Source: Cryphonectria parasitica EP155
Taxonomy: Eukaryota > Ascomycota > Sordariomycetes > Diaporthales > Cryphonectriaceae
Direction of reading: 5' to 3'
Length of the DNA: 64,000 nt
Assembly: GCF_011745365.1 (NCBI RefSeq)
Contig: NW_024468909.1
Coordinates: 2,232,001 to 2,296,000, forward strand
Part shown: piece by piece, positions 22,473-35,507 of the stretch
Layout of the letters: each line of letters starts with the position of its first letter
Numbering within the stretch: position 1 is the stretch's first letter
Made by a program: the position numbers and the translations under genes
Notes under the pieces: model-generated
Told to the model about the DNA's origin: nothing
The model's database searches: none
Seen by the model: the letters and a program-made list of their open reading frames with translations, nothing else

Positions 22473-23229
22473 TCTCTATGCCACTGCTCAGACGAGTTGA
22501 GATGCCTTTTGCTGCCACTTCCAAGGTTGAATCCTTGACTTCTTACATCAGGCTATCAGCAACATGTTATTTACCTCTTATTTTTATCTCACATAATAAG
22601 GGCTCTTGAGCTACGCCGACTGCTCCATGGTCCTCAGATATATACTTCATCGTTCTGCATGTCCCAATATGGTACCTCTGATCCTGCTCTTGTATATCTC
22701 AATCTGTTATTGTAATTCTTCTTGTTTCTCACTCTGTGGTATTATCTGGATGGTACCTCAGCTCTTCGTCTGCACGGATTTGTTTTGCGTATGTCTGAGA
22801 TTATGGTCTCTATTTCAATGAAACATCAGTCCAACCCAGCCTGCCTGAGGATCCTCATCACTTATGATGGCAGCATGGAAGAATTACCTCTCGTCCCATT
22901 GCTTGGGCAATTACTCCAGGCTTCACTCACATCTTTTGTCTCTCAATGGCCCCACATTGCTCATGTTCTGAATCCTGCCTTGTCGCTTCATAGTGATTTG
23001 TGATTTGGGACCAGCCCCTCATAGCGACAACTTGTTGGATAGCTTGGATAGCGACAGCTCTGGTGGCGATAGATAGTAGCACCATGGCGAGAACACTCTC
23101 CCCCCTCTTTCTCCTTCCTGAGTCTGCCCTGTCCGTTCTCATCGTTTCAAGACATCACAAAACCAAAACCCTCTTTCATTAACCTCGGCCGTCCCTACAA
23201 TTCCGCCTGAACCGAGCAGACGCCCAAAC
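21890..23229. other. Right flank of the transposon and promoter of the 23230 gene
   Basis: Apart from the broken frame at 21887-22472, no gene is visible. The stretch to about 22950 is comparatively AT-rich. The last ~200 bp become CT-rich (for example CTCTCCCCCCTCTTTCTCC near 23095), as expected close to a fungal transcription start. Confidence 0.6.
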
Positions 23230-24000
23230 ATGTCTCCCCTCGCAAACGCCGTCCGAGGTCAAGACTCGGCAACAACCACGGCCTGCACCGGCTTCGAGTG
23301 TCTCCCCAAGCCCGCCCAGATAGGGATCATCATCACCATCGTGGCCTGTGTCACGATCGCCGCTCTCTTCTGGTGCTGTGTCTACCTCCGCCGGCGTGAC
23401 GACCGCGATAACAGCCGCGAGGACCACACCCACGAGCTTCGGATCCTCGTCATCCCCTCCCGGCCACACGCACCGCCGCCTCGCCCGGCCCCTCCTCTGC
23501 CCTTCCTGATGGTCTTCCCCAGCGCCCCTGCCCCAGCAATGCTGCCGCCCACCACCTGCATCAGCCTTCCCCCACCTCCGCCCCGCCCACCCATGACGGC
23601 CGCCAGCACGCGCGGCCCATCCTCCACGCCCACAGGCGAGACCAGCGGGTCCCCTCGTCCCTCCCACGGCCCAGCCCGCATGCCATCCCCAGGACGCGCC
23701 ACGACCATCTCGGACGGCGTGTCGTTGAACCGCGACGCGTCCGAGTCTCCTCCTCCTCCTGCTGCTGCTGCTCGTCCCCGCGGTCGCCAGATGGGCCAAG
23801 CCCGCTCGTCTGCGACGCGCTCGTGGTACCCTTCTCGGCAGAGGGGCGACGTGTGCCGTGGAGGGGAGCAGCAGGCCCGGGTGAGCGCCTGCTCCAGCAG
23901 GTGGGAGGACGGCTCCGACGGCGAGTTGTCCCATCGTCAGCCGTCCAGCACGGGTGCCGTTTGCTCGAACGGCTCTGAGGATGCGCAGCAGGGCTCGTGA
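23230..24000 (+). CDS. Single-pass membrane protein with Pro-rich cytoplasmic tail, unknown function
   Basis: Intronless 256-residue protein. A short N-terminus with two Cys (TACTGFECL) precedes one hydrophobic segment at about residues 31-53 (IGIIITIVACVTIAALFWCC), followed by a stop-transfer cluster RRRDDR. The rest is Pro/Ser/Arg-rich and disordered, including a PPPPPP stretch and a C-terminus with WEDGSDGELSHRQ. This layout (short ectodomain, TM, basic Pro-rich tail) is common in Pezizomycotina proteins without assigned function. No cleavable signal peptide is obvious, so the hydrophobic segment is probably a signal anchor. Codon use is strongly GC3-biased, like the neighbouring core genes and unlike the antisense frames. 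The start is the first ATG, shortly after a CT-rich promoter stretch. Confidence 0.75.
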   Translation: MSPLANAVRGQDSATTTACTGFECLPKPAQIGIIITIVACVTIAALFWCCVYLRRRDDRDNSREDHTHELRILVIPSRPHAPPPRPAPPLPFLMVFPSAPAPAMLPPTTCISLPPPPPRPPMTAASTRGPSSTPTGETSGSPRPSHGPARMPSPGRATTISDGVSLNRDASESPPPPAAAARPRGRQMGQARSSATRSWYPSRQRGDVCRGGEQQARVSACSSRWEDGSDGELSHRQPSSTGAVCSNGSEDAQQGS

Positions 24001-24489
24001 GTTAGGGAAACGTGGGATGGAATATATGGAGATGGGGCAGGGTATTTTTGGTAGTGTGTGTCTGAGAGGTTGTCAGGTGAGTCCTTCCGGCGCAACCAAC
24101 CTGATTCCCTGCCTTGACGCGGTCTTTGAGCTTTCAAAATTCTGACACGCAGACCTACACACATACAGACTAGGAGTAGAAACGACACGGTGGTTGCCTT
24201 CCCTGCCGTTCTCGTATCGAGCACAATCATGCCTTCCCTACCGCTGATGGGTCATCAAGAGCACTTGCAGTCATCCATCGTCACGACGCCAAAACGTCGA
24301 CTCTCAAATGGACTTGGAGTGGTGACTCCAAGCGCGGCAATCATGACACTGGTCTTTCATTAACAATCTACTTTGGCTCGCTGGTCCCCTTTTCTCTTCT
24401 ACCGTCAACGGGCTCAGAAGCTTTGGAACTGACCGGCGTAGACCGACATGAAGAGAGAGAGGGAGAGGCTGGTCCAATGGAAGGATGTT

Positions 24490-24502
24490 GGGGGGGGGGG
24501 GG
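24490..24502. repeat. Poly-G tract (13 G)
   Basis: Thirteen consecutive G about 490 bp past the stop of the single-pass membrane protein gene. Confidence 0.95.
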
Positions 24503-25140
24503 CGGTTGAGAGGCGGAGTCTATCATAGGGACTGGACAACTGTCCCACCTGAGCACATCTAGAGGATGGATACCCTACCCATTCCACAGACGATGAAGAA
24601 GGGACTATTATCAGCACCAAGGGTTGCCTGTCTAATCAAGACAGTACCAATCCAGAACCGCGCATTTGATAGCTTCAGTGTCCGTGCCGAAGGACGCGTC
24701 GAACAGAATTTCTCAATCTCGATTATTTATTCTCCATCCCGTAGGCCAAGATGCAATCAAATTTTTTATTAAAAAAAAAAAAAAAGATCCAAGAGAGAGA
24801 ACAAGACCCAAGAACTCGTGACGCCCTCCCTATACCGCATGCGTCCAACGGACTGGAGGGAGAGTAAACAGCTGGGCAACTCTCTAGCCCTTGCGCGCTT
24901 GGCCGAAGTCAAAAATCCGCCCCATGAGTCAGTCAAATCAAGGCAAGAAGGGGGGAAGGGGGGGCAAAGTCGGTAAACCCTTTATTTTGAGAGGTAAGTT
25001 AAAACAAGTCAGAAGGGAAGGAACGAACCAGCCGGTTGCGTACTGTACAGTTTCCGCGCGTCCTAGTCATGACGTTCGAGCGGCGGCGGGGAAGACAGGC
25101 GGACGTTCCGCCCAGCTTTATGTACATAAGTGTATGAGTA

Positions 25141-25144
<4 letters not shown>

Positions 25145-25170
<26 letters not shown>
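25145..25170. repeat. (TG)13 microsatellite
   Basis: Thirteen TG dinucleotides in the gene-free block. Confidence 0.95.
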
Positions 25171-25171
<1 letters not shown>

Positions 25172-25736
25172 TCTCTTTAAGTAGGTGTGGGGAATTACTT
25201 GGAAAGTCATAGTTTGTGAAAGTCAACGATTCAACGCTCGTAGCAACTCATGACTTAGATCAAGATGTTGTGCCCCCTCTCCCTGCTTCATTTCCATTCA
25301 GTGGAAACAAACCCCCGCCCCCGAAGAAGAAAAAATGAGGTCGCCGCTACGAAGCCCGAAACGCAAATCTGCTTTCTTGCAGATGCATCTCGAAAAGATG
25401 CGTCACAGGGTCTTTTCCTAGGAAGTTTCCCACCCTCCACCATGACCTGAGTCCCTGAAAGGCACCTGAAAGGCAGTAAATGTGTAGTAATAGATGTCAA
25501 GATCATCTCAGAGAGAACTCAGAGAAAGAGAGCAGGATGGTACGACGTCAACAAGGCGGGGCTAAAAGGTGATTGTTGTCAACCCCAGACCGTAATCTAC
25601 GCTCCCCCTCCAAGGGCGGCATGTTGAGCTTGGAGAGAACCAACAAAAAAAGAAAAAGGGTAGACTTCCAACGGGTGACCCACCCGCCCTTTTTAGTACC
25701 TGGCTGGATTTGTCGGCCGCACTGTGCAGGTCACGT

Positions 25737-25781
25737 ACACACACACACACACACAGACAGGAGAGAGAGAGAGAGAGAGAG
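25737..25781. repeat. Compound (AC)9-(GA)11 microsatellite
   Basis: AC array 25737-25754 followed after a short GACA break by GA array 25760-25781. Confidence 0.95.
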
Positions 25782-26054
25782 GGTGGACGGTCCAGCACGG
25801 CCGGTGGACGGTCAGTCGCTAAAGGTCCAGATTGTGGCGGTGGATGAAAGCAGAATTACAATCGTTGATTTGGGATCCAGCAAGGCGTTCGGATCGCCAT
25901 GATTGTTAATTTCTTTGGCCTTGGTTTGAAAGGACAGGTACCTTGGTAGGAGGGAGGGAGACCAAGGCAAAGAAAGGCAGGGACATACTTCAGGGTTGGA
26001 CATACTTCACCCAAGCACCAAGGTAGAACATACAGAGCAGATGCGGGATCGCAC

Positions 26055-26082
26055 CCACCACCACCACCACCACCACCACCAC
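26055..26082. repeat. (CCA)n microsatellite
   Basis: About nine CCA triplets; the poly-Trp/poly-His frames over it are artefacts of the repeat. Confidence 0.95.
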
Positions 26083-26238
26083 TCATGCCATGCTATCGGA
26101 AGGGGAAAAAGAAAAGAAAGAAACCCCCACGTCCGATGCATCGGTGCCATGTGGAGGGTAACGGTGCGAATTCTTCCATAACAGCTTGGAGGTGTTGGTT
26201 GCAAGCCACCGCCTCCCTTCGGACTCTGAGTGGCTACA

Positions 26239-26239
<1 letters not shown>

Positions 26240-26277
<38 letters not shown>
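26240..26277. repeat. Poly-A tract (38 A)
   Basis: Uninterrupted run of 38 A, the longest homopolymer of the window. Such a run can be a retroposon tail, but no target duplication or element is recognisable beside it. Confidence 0.95.
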
Positions 26278-26280
<3 letters not shown>

Positions 26281-29200
26281 AGACGGTGCCAGCTGGAGCG
26301 GCTGCATGGCGCAAGGCATCGTAGCAGGTGTCCCGAGAGGGCCGCAGCCTTGCAAAACCGCCTGCCTACCGAAGTAGCCCTTGCGAGTGAATAGTAGTGA
26401 TGATGGTCTGCGAAGAAGCTTTGTCTGGAACTACGGCGAGAATAAGAGAAGGGGTGGGGGCGGCGGGTGGTTACCATCTGCTCTCTAGGCCTCTCTTTTC
26501 TCTACCGTGCACAGTCCAGTGTCTCCCTGTCATCGGCAGTGTTTCGGACACACGCACGTCTGGCCTGGAAGTTCTGCGCAGATCGCAGGGCCACTCAAAG
26601 CCCTGTTCAGCCCTGAACTTCGCCCACAAAAGAAGAAAAGAAAAGGCCATCAATCGAGGCGGCCTGACGAAATACCGATCGATATTGGAACGACTCACGT
26701 ATCTGCCGCTGATCCGGCCAGTAGACTAGACGAGTGGTCAGGAGGGCCTTCGGTGTCCAAACATCCTGGCTCCACAGGAGCACGATTCTTTTTACTTTCG
26801 TGGCTTGGCCTTGGGAGCTACAAGGACGTGACAAATTAGACTTTGGCGACAAACGCGAGGTCCGGGTCTGCATTGCACAACAGCAAGCCCTTGTTGCTTT
26901 CTTTCTTTTGTTTCGTTGCCCCGTACAAGCAAAGCTCTAACATGTTCCCAAGAGCTATAAGGACTTGATGCATTCGCCCCCCCGTGATGTCTGCATAAGT
27001 GCATACCAGACTTGGTATTTGGAAAGCCGGAAGCCCATGCTGAATCAAGTATCGAAACACGGTCGGATCGGCAAGGTGCTGAACTGAACCATCATCGTAG
27101 TAGAACAGATCATCAGTCTTACGTCTCGTCCAAGCACATGCGTCATCACGAAACGTTTCTCTTGACTGTAGGTGGCAGCTCTGTGATGTGCAGGTGACGG
27201 TAAGAATGTGTTTCGAAAAGTGGACGGGGGTTGGGGGCGTGGCCTGCAGCCCGTCCATCTGATAAAACTTGACGAAGAGCCCTGTCCTGCAGGTGGCCAA
27301 CAGTGGTGCCGTGAGCAGGCGCCCAAACAAGATGTGACAAAAGCACCCCCCGCACCGCCATGTTACCTTGTTACCTCGCACCCTCGATAGGCTGTCTGAC
27401 GTCCCATGCCGTCGTTGATTGCATTTGCACAACAGAGCGGAGGAGGCGCAGAGGCCTTTTTCTGGCTGGCCAGGTCGCTCTCGGCATCGGCTGAAAAGCA
27501 GTAGCGTGTGAGAGGAATGTTCTCCCGGGGAAAAGAGAGTGGATGAAGGATTAGTCTAGGGCTCTTGTGCAGAGAAACATTGATTTTCTCCAGTCCAGTC
27601 CTTCTCGGTAGTGACACTTTTGATGTGTGAGTGTTGGCCCACAAGCATGTAAGTGTCTCGCCCCCCTTCCTTCCCAAAATTATAGATCAACTTCGAATAC
27701 GACTCTTTGGGTCCAGTCTGAAGGTGTCCACTTGGTCAAGTAAAGTCTGCATGAGTCCGCCGCAAGCCGTGCCGTCATTTCGGAAGGTATTGCAGGAAAA
27801 AATAGTGAGCACTTTGGGCTATGGCAAGCGAAAGGCTGCTGTCTCATTTCGCGAAACGGTTGCCCATAATCATGTTCCAGGTGGCGAGAGGGAGAAGGAC
27901 TGCTGCTGCTGATGCTGGATGACAGGGAGGACCACTGCTAGAGTTTCATAGGCTGGCAGGTCTCAACCTATGGCAACAAGTTATGTCACACCAACAAATT
28001 GAGCGTGGTAACCAATTTCCAGAATGGCCAACCCACTTGCACCAGCCCTGCGGGGATCTAGTCAACTTTGATAGCAATCAAGCCCTGTCCTTTGGTCTTT
28101 GGCGTGTGGATTTGGCAACATTGTCAGAGACTTTGCCTCATGAGTTTGCTGCTCTGGCGAAACCCTACATGGGCGAGAGAGCGTGAGAAGGGTATCATCG
28201 ACTACATCTCTTGGTGTGACATGCCTTGTTAGTGGTACTGCCACCTGGCTTGGTTATATCTGTTCAGCCAAAGCGGTATGCAGATATCCAGCCGATGTCC
28301 ATGGTGTCTGACTCCATTTTAAGCCCGTACAGTAGTCCGCTCGCTGCTTGTAAAGGGGGGCGGGGGGCGCCTGGTCTCACTTCGCACAGGGCGTCATACC
28401 TGACAAGCGGTAAGATACTCAGGCCGCAAGTTTCTGTCGCAGTTAATTGTGGATGGGTGGGATCGATCGTCCTCAACAAGGCAGGATGTGCCGTCCGCGG
28501 ACGGGCGTGTCTAGGAATCACCGAACCACACTCCCTTGTACCCCTTGAGTCGCTAGGTTTCTTTTCATCTTTTCTTCTTCTTTTTTCCCTTTGTTGAAGG
28601 TGGGATGGATGGATGACAGAATGACCCTGGCGTGGGTCTGCTCCTCATCGAGGCCCTGCTTTCTGCTGAGATTACCCTCTTTTGGGGATGAGGAAGACTT
28701 GGTCATGGCCAGTAAGGTTTCGGGGGTCCGAGACAAGCCATCAGGATAAGGATAGAAGTACTCTGGCGGTGCGGGGATTCGGAATAAGGACTGGACAAGG
28801 CACAAGCAGGCTGTACCTTTAATAAGATGGAGAGAGCGGGGAGGCGGGGCAGGGCAAAGTAGAAAGAAGAAGAACAAAGAGATGAGGCAGGTGGGCAATG
28901 CCACGGCATGGGGGCATAAAGACGCAAATAGCGAGATGCAGTTGCAGAGACAAGGTCTCGGTGAGGGCAGGATTGCAAATTTGTGGAACTTGCCAGATGA
29001 CAGATGTTCTATTTGTTGGCCTCTGGATTCGACCGCGCGAACGTGTGAGTTAGGTAGGGAGTCCCGCCTGTACTACGACAATGCTACGGTCTTGTCGCCC
29101 AGTCGTGCCAAGAAGGTGGGCTTCGTGCTTGCAGGGTTACTGCGTATTACTAGTAATTATAGTACATTTATTACGTGGTATGTAAAGAGCTTGCAGCAGG

Positions 29201-29390
29201 TGCGGCATGGAAGGTCAACGCGACAGAGGCCTCGCTCCTTCCTACGCCAACGCGTAAAGTGACTTTTTTTCCCTTTCGTAATTGTACTTGTAGTGGTATG
29301 CAGCGGGCGCCTAGCCAATCAAAGGCTGAGTGAGCGGAGGCCTGACAGGGGCCTGGCTGGAATTTCACGACAGACCCCAAAACTCTCAAG

Positions 29391-29440
29391 ACACACTCAT
29401 ACACACTCATACACACTCACACACACTCACACACACTCAC
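29391..29440. repeat. 10-bp minisatellite, 5 units
   Basis: Five consecutive 10-bp units of ACACACTCAY: two end in T, three in C. Period is exactly 10 bp. Confidence 0.95.
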
Positions 29441-30700
29441 TCAGCATGGTACTACGGTAATCAACTAATAACGGCTCTGGCACATCATCTCCCTCTACAC
29501 CCTACACCACCCTCCCAATATCACCTGGGGGTCAGCACTACTCCGTACCGACTGATTGATCTCCCTCAGCAGAAATTCAATATTGGCACGGGGACTACTG
29601 CAAGCGGGCAAGCGGGTGTGGGGCCTTCACGCCCTCATAAGCCCTCCCGTTCAAGGCAAGGTGTCGGTCTTACTAGTGTTGGAGGAATTGAGGAGGTCTC
29701 GCCTTAGGATGGATGGGATGGTGAAATTTAGATGTTCGTGGGCCTTGGGCAAAAGGGGAGAGAGCGGGAGGAATGGGAAGGCACAAAGTTACGATTGCGG
29801 GATGCGGGATGACGGGAGGAGCTCCCATAGCGCAAACTGCTGGCCCCAGGTTAGAGGAGCGCCGTAAGAATCATCGTCACCCTTCTTTCTTCTCATCATC
29901 ATCATCTGCCTTCCTCACCACCCGATCACCTAACCACTAACCATCCACCCCAATTATCATCACACGAGGGAAGAGGGGGGGTGGTTGGTGGAAGGGAGAC
30001 TAGCTGCTATGTAACAGGGCAGGTTGTGGAATCCACACCTCCTTCGCACTGTCCTCCATGTGGAACTTTTCAGCTTTGCACTGCACCTGCCCATCCTGCC
30101 TACCAAGTATGGTAACTGGTGCAGACCCTTTTCCTTTCCTTTCCGGACTAAAAAACTTTGCGGTGCCATCCGTGGATCCCAAAAGTCCAGTCTGGATTGG
30201 AAGCTGCAGCACTATCGTCATCTGCATCATCACGAAAATCTGGCCTCCGCACCTCTAGGCAACTCGAGGCAAGCAGGTCGCCTGATCGTCTCTCATAGTA
30301 CGACTCATCTACAAAAAACCATCCCCGTGTGAAGCCCACAAGCAGGCATCAGGGGGCGGATGTCGGATCCAGCCTTGAGACCTGAACGAGATCAAGATCA
30401 AGCAGGCACCAAAATTGAAGGGGAGACTTCGGCAGAAACGCTTCGCGCAGCCGACCAAAAAAATAAAAAATAAAAAAAATCTTGTTGTCCATCGGCAACA
30501 GGTCACGATGAACAAGGAAGGCCACCACTCCGCGAGTACTTTACATGGGGCAGCGTCTGGGCGCCACGGGGGTGCTGGGTGTTGGTAGCCTCGGAATGGC
30601 TGGGAATTTCGAGCTGCCCAGTGCAGATCGCTTCGTACGGCCCGGGCTGTGCTGCCACAACAATTACTCAGTGGCCCAGACAGAATAAAAGCCTCTCAAG

Positions 30701-30727
30701 CAAGCCCGGCAAGCCTGGCAAGCCTGG
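30701..30727. repeat. 9-bp tandem repeat, 3 units
   Basis: Three copies of CAAGCCYGG in a row. Confidence 0.9.
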
Positions 30728-33700
30728 CAGGGGGGGGAATACTTGTACATTCGAATGCATCCTACCGGCAGCCGATCCAGATTGAAACGACGAGATGCCG
30801 GTGATACGACTTCTGCCCCCCTTCCCCCAATGCACCCCCTCCCTCCAAGTGCCAGATGCCATTATTGCCTGATCTCTGATCCCTTGATCACCACGGAGAA
30901 GTAACTACGAAATGGTCATGATCGAACCTTGAAGACAGGGATCGCTGATCCATTTCGCCTCCACCATTGGGAATTCCGCTCACTACTACACTCCTATGCA
31001 ACTTGTGGGTAGTGGTTAGAGTGAGACCGCATTGACCTACTACTATGTAGATCGGCGAATGATCTTGTCGGCAGGTTTACTCGACAGGAGATTCTGCGCA
31101 AGAATCTCGAATCAAAAGCCTCTGGACTTGGACTGCGCAATTCAAAGGATCGCCTACTGGCTCCGAGCAATCACCTATCGGATATATCCTGGCACGTCAT
31201 GCTTCGCATCCCGGTCTCGTCTTGCGGCGGCGTGGGTGTGCAGGTATCCGCTCTCCTGGTCGACCGCCGCGGGCGTACGCAACTGGGGGCACATAATCGT
31301 GTCTTCATATCAGTCTCCCTGACCCTGCGTTGACGCCAGGTGCCAGAAGGGGGCTGAGGGCGCGGCCTTGCGTCTACTACACTGCACGGAGCAGCAGCCG
31401 AGAGAAGACGGTAGGTATAGCAGATCGTTCTCACCCTGAGATGACTGTCTCCCCTTTTCGGGTGCAGGTGTGCTGCAGCCATCTCAGTAGTGACAACATT
31501 ATATGATTCGACCTGCTACAGTAGACCCTCCTCCACCCCAAACCAGGGGAGGAAGGGACTGTCACAGTGAGGAGCACGCAACTGGGCCATGACCAGCCGG
31601 TTGGAGACCTGTAATTGGCCGGCCCCAACAATTACACGGTTGCTTTTCGATCGCCTGTAACAGATTGACTGTACCATCCTGCGGTGGCAAGCCGGCCTTT
31701 TTCATTCTTTTTCATTAGAGTGCATACTCCGTGCACAAGTCGGAAGCGGCAGCCAAATTGCAGACACGGACCCTTGTGCTGCGACGACGCCACCTGCCAT
31801 GGAACATCACTCCCTCCTCATTGATTGCAGCCGAGAGCGAACAGATTGTTCCCCGTCACCTCGGACGCACCAACAGCCAAGCGTCTTTGCACCCCGCGCG
31901 ACACGCTCGCCCTGGAATTCGCAAGCGAAAAAGCCGACAAGAGTAAGGCGTTTGTCTGAACTCGATAGCCATGTTCCCCCTGGTTCGCATGTCACACATT
32001 GACTGCCTAGCTCCGGCGAGGGCGGACATCCCAAGCCTGCGTGAGAGACAAGGGCCCCCACCAGTCTTGTGGCAGAACGCACCAATGAGACACAAGCCGA
32101 GGTGCCCAACCTTTTGGTGAATGCGCTCCTACTCCTGCTGCGAGCCTTGCGCAAGCTCTCACGCAGCTACCACCGGGCAAGGAAGGATGCCTGCTGCAGC
32201 ATAACGCGGCGTTTAGTCCAAATCCGTCTGCGTCTGGGATGGTCTGATGTGAGCGTCCGAGAGCGCCTACTCGGGTGTACCACAGCAGCAGCGCAATCTT
32301 TGACGTCCCTTTTGTCATGACTAGGTGGGTTAGCTCTGCGTAAGTGAGCCACATCCAAATATCCCCGCTTGGGCCAACCAAGCCTGCCCAGCCACGAAAG
32401 ACGCACGCCGGCCCCAGTGGACGTGACCGGGCCTGACAAGCTGAAGCTGAGCATTTCGTTATATGAGTGGTTGCCAATGACAACCCAGGATAGAACAAAC
32501 AGCAGGCATCTTGGCTCCGGCTTATCCAGGACGTACGAATCTTTGCCCCAACAAGCGGCGCTCGCAAGAAAAGAAAGAAAGAAGAGCTAAATTTGCGCAG
32601 GCATCCTCTCATCATAGACAATGCATACCCAGGTGTGAAGAAACGGATCCGGCCGTCCGGTCGCAACCACCCGTGATCGTCATCATTGGATACTTGGTCG
32701 CGCCGTGGTGCTCCAAGCAAAGTTAAAGTACCGTAGTACCCTTGAAAGTTTTCAAGGTCAAGAGGTCCCTTTTGATCACCTGTGATGAGGCAACAAAATA
32801 CGATACGATTTATGGGGCGGCCGACACGGCGCCTCTTTCTGCAGACTGTCTTGTCTTCCTGGCGGCAGACCGGTATTGTACCGTTGGAGATCGCCTGACG
32901 TTCGGCCTCGACAACTGTCCCATCTGGGCAAGTGCGGAACTGTGCAGCAGGCTGTTTCTCTGTGCGTATTGCCACATGCGGTCCAAGATTTGGTGTGGGT
33001 GTAACTTTTTCCTTTCTCTTTTTGTTTTGTTTTATTGGGACAGGCAGGTCACTGCAGAATGGGCCGCCAACATGCCCCTCGCTACGAACTTCCGGACGTG
33101 TGTGTCTATCCATGATACCACCGAGGCAGCGCTGGTCAAGTGAACCCCGCAAGTCTGTCCTCCTATCGAGGATTTTCTGGGCGGGCTAGAAAATTGTGGT
33201 CGCACTGTCTTGGTGTCGCTGCCTAGGCCCATTCAAGGGCTTTGGCGAGATTTGCTGTTTTAGATCCCCATACCGCCCCCAACAAGCGCAAAAGACGCGC
33301 GAACCTGAGCCGCTGCAACCATTCTTTGCGGAACACGGGGGTTTGCAACAAGATGGCATAGGCCCGATGGGCCATGGCATAGGGCCAAAACAACCATTTC
33401 CGACAAGCAATTTGAGGGGAGTGTCATGTCGAGATTTGATAGTCTCGCACCTCATCATCATCATCTGATCAGCAACCCCCCTTCTCCTTGCGCCTGGGCC
33501 CGCCTTCGCTCAGTTGTTCATTCCCACCGAATTATATCTCATATCCGCCGCTATGGAGCCGACCAAGTGGTCACCGAGATTCAGACCCCGACACATTTTT
33601 CATGTACAGTAGTAGACCCGAATCCATGGGCTCCCTACAAGCCTCCCTCGGGATCCCTGAGCCATGTCCAAACTTATTGGGTCGACCCCCGTATCGTAAC

Positions 33701-34152
33701 AAGAAGTGTCCAGCCACGTGCTATATTCGATTATGGGCCCAGAGAGCGCTATTTTCAACTTTGCAGTTCCATTTTGAACAAAACATTTTATTTGGCCGAT
33801 GAGAAATGACCTTGTCTGAGACGTTCGGGGGTTTTTCAGTGTGGAATTTCCAACATCAAAGGAATGCACGGAGGGGGGGCTTTTGCTGACCCAGCGTTCC
33901 TATTTCCATACACGCCCATGGCCGAGCTGGTGGATGGTAGCAAAATGGGTAACAGGGGACCCCACCAGCCTTGCAACGACGCGATCAGCTCTGGAAGAGT
34001 CGGTCTCCCTGGGTCTGCATGCAGGAAACGACGCCAGGGTATCCACCTGGGATGGTCAAATACATACCATCACCTTATTCCACAGCGCTAAATGCAGTCA
34101 ACTTTTTTTTTTCCTCCTCTTATTACTTGTTATTTGCAGCGAGACGTGCAAG

Positions 34153-34187
34153 TGTGTGCGTGCGTGCGTGCGTGTGTGTGTGTATGT
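34153..34187. repeat. (TGCG)4-(TG)n compound microsatellite
   Basis: Alternating purine-pyrimidine array of about 35 nt, a composition able to adopt Z-DNA. Confidence 0.9.
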
Positions 34188-34283
34188 GGCCACCCCAATG
34201 ACCATGATCAGCATTTTCCATCGACCGAGAGACTATTGGTGTGCGTTCTATGCCGTACTGCAGGCCTTTTGTCGGTGCACAAA

Positions 34284-34293
34284 GGGGGGGGGG
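34284..34293. repeat. Poly-G tract (10 G)
   Basis: Ten consecutive G in the gene-free block. Confidence 0.95.
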
Positions 34294-35507
34294 ATGTGGG
34301 TGAAGGGTGAGGTACGGGTCCATAGCGTGCTGCACATGGTTAACTTTTTGTTTGACGGTGACGACGCCTGGAATGGGTCGCCTGGCTAATGGCGGCGCAA
34401 GTATGCAAGCCATGCGTAAGAAAGAATTAGAATCAAGAAAAATAATAGAACAAAATCCAAAGCCTCAGAGTAATGTGACTGGCTCATACGACGGGGTTTG
34501 GACGGCCACTGGCTACGCAACAGGGTTCCAGACAGACACCATAGCGCCGCTTCAGGCTGGAGCCTGGATTGATCGATTCGAATTGGATGAAAGGTTACGC
34601 GCAGCCCAGCAAATGGTGGTTGCCTCTTGCCTCTTCTCAACTGGCCGGGGGGGAGAGCCACTAAATCTCTTAGCAAGGACTCACATTTTTACATAGCCCG
34701 TATCCGGCACCGGCAAAATCAGACAGACCTGATGACATACCGCGTGCACAGTCAGTTTAGTCAGTACTTTTGCCGTACGTGTCCCTTTCCTTTTCATTCT
34801 TTGTGGCTGGGTTGAGCTCGGCTGGGCTGGGGGTAACAAGAAAGACGCATGGCCTTTGAGGCTGTGAATCCAAATCGTCCGTCTTTTTGCTTGTCTAACT
34901 CGCCTCTCTCTCTTTGCTTGATGATGATGGCTGATAATGTTTCGTTCTCTATCGACAGGGATGCCATAAGAAGGGGAAAGAGAGGTAAAAAGGGATTCCT
35001 GTCTGAAATGCGAGCCACCATGCCCGATCGGGGCACGATCTCATGTGGTGGTTTTCTATTTGTCTTGCCTTTTTTGTTTTTTGTCCCTCTCGGGATTCGT
35101 GCTATTGATGCTCGTGCTCAACACCCTCGTGGAGGAGGGGATAGCCCGAATCAGAAGTGTACGCCTCGTTTTGGCTTGTATTTGTGGGCGAGCGCCTAGT
35201 AGAGAATGATTGCTGTCTCGTATGCTTGCCCTGCCTTGCCCCTGCCTTGCCCTGCCACGCCTTACCCTGGGCCATTCTTTTTTCGACCTTCTCTTTTATT
35301 CTTCCTTTTTTCTCTTCTTCCACAACTCCCTTGAACCTCTCTTGAATGCAGGGGCGACCAGGGGGAGGGGTCTAAGTCGAGCACGCTAAGGAGCCAAAAC
35401 CTGCCAGACCACCTGCAAGCTACCAGTCATAAGAGGCAAGGACACGGAGACCGTCGCGCCGTTTCCAGACCCCCCCGGCCCCTCCCCTACAATATACTAT
35501 AGTACCT

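Noticed and set aside
23179..23934. 251-codon minus-strand frame opposite the single-pass membrane protein
   Set aside because: Gly/Arg/Ala-rich antisense of a Pro/Ser-rich gene, a usual by-product of high GC3 coding; the plus strand has the membrane segment and a good start.
26240..26277. Retroposon (LINE/SINE) poly-A tail
   Set aside because: A 38-A run, but no target-site duplication, no recognisable body upstream and other homopolymers are common here.
26836..27432. 198-codon minus-strand frame
   Set aside because: No recognisable domain and residue composition typical of non-coding DNA.
32007..33152. 381-codon open frame on the minus strand in the gene-free block
   Set aside because: Longest unexplained frame, but residue use is irregular (many Trp, Cys, Arg), no domain or helix pattern is visible, no promoter-like tract precedes it on its strand, and other frames nearby are similarly open. 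Treated as chance; RNA-seq or conservation would overturn this.
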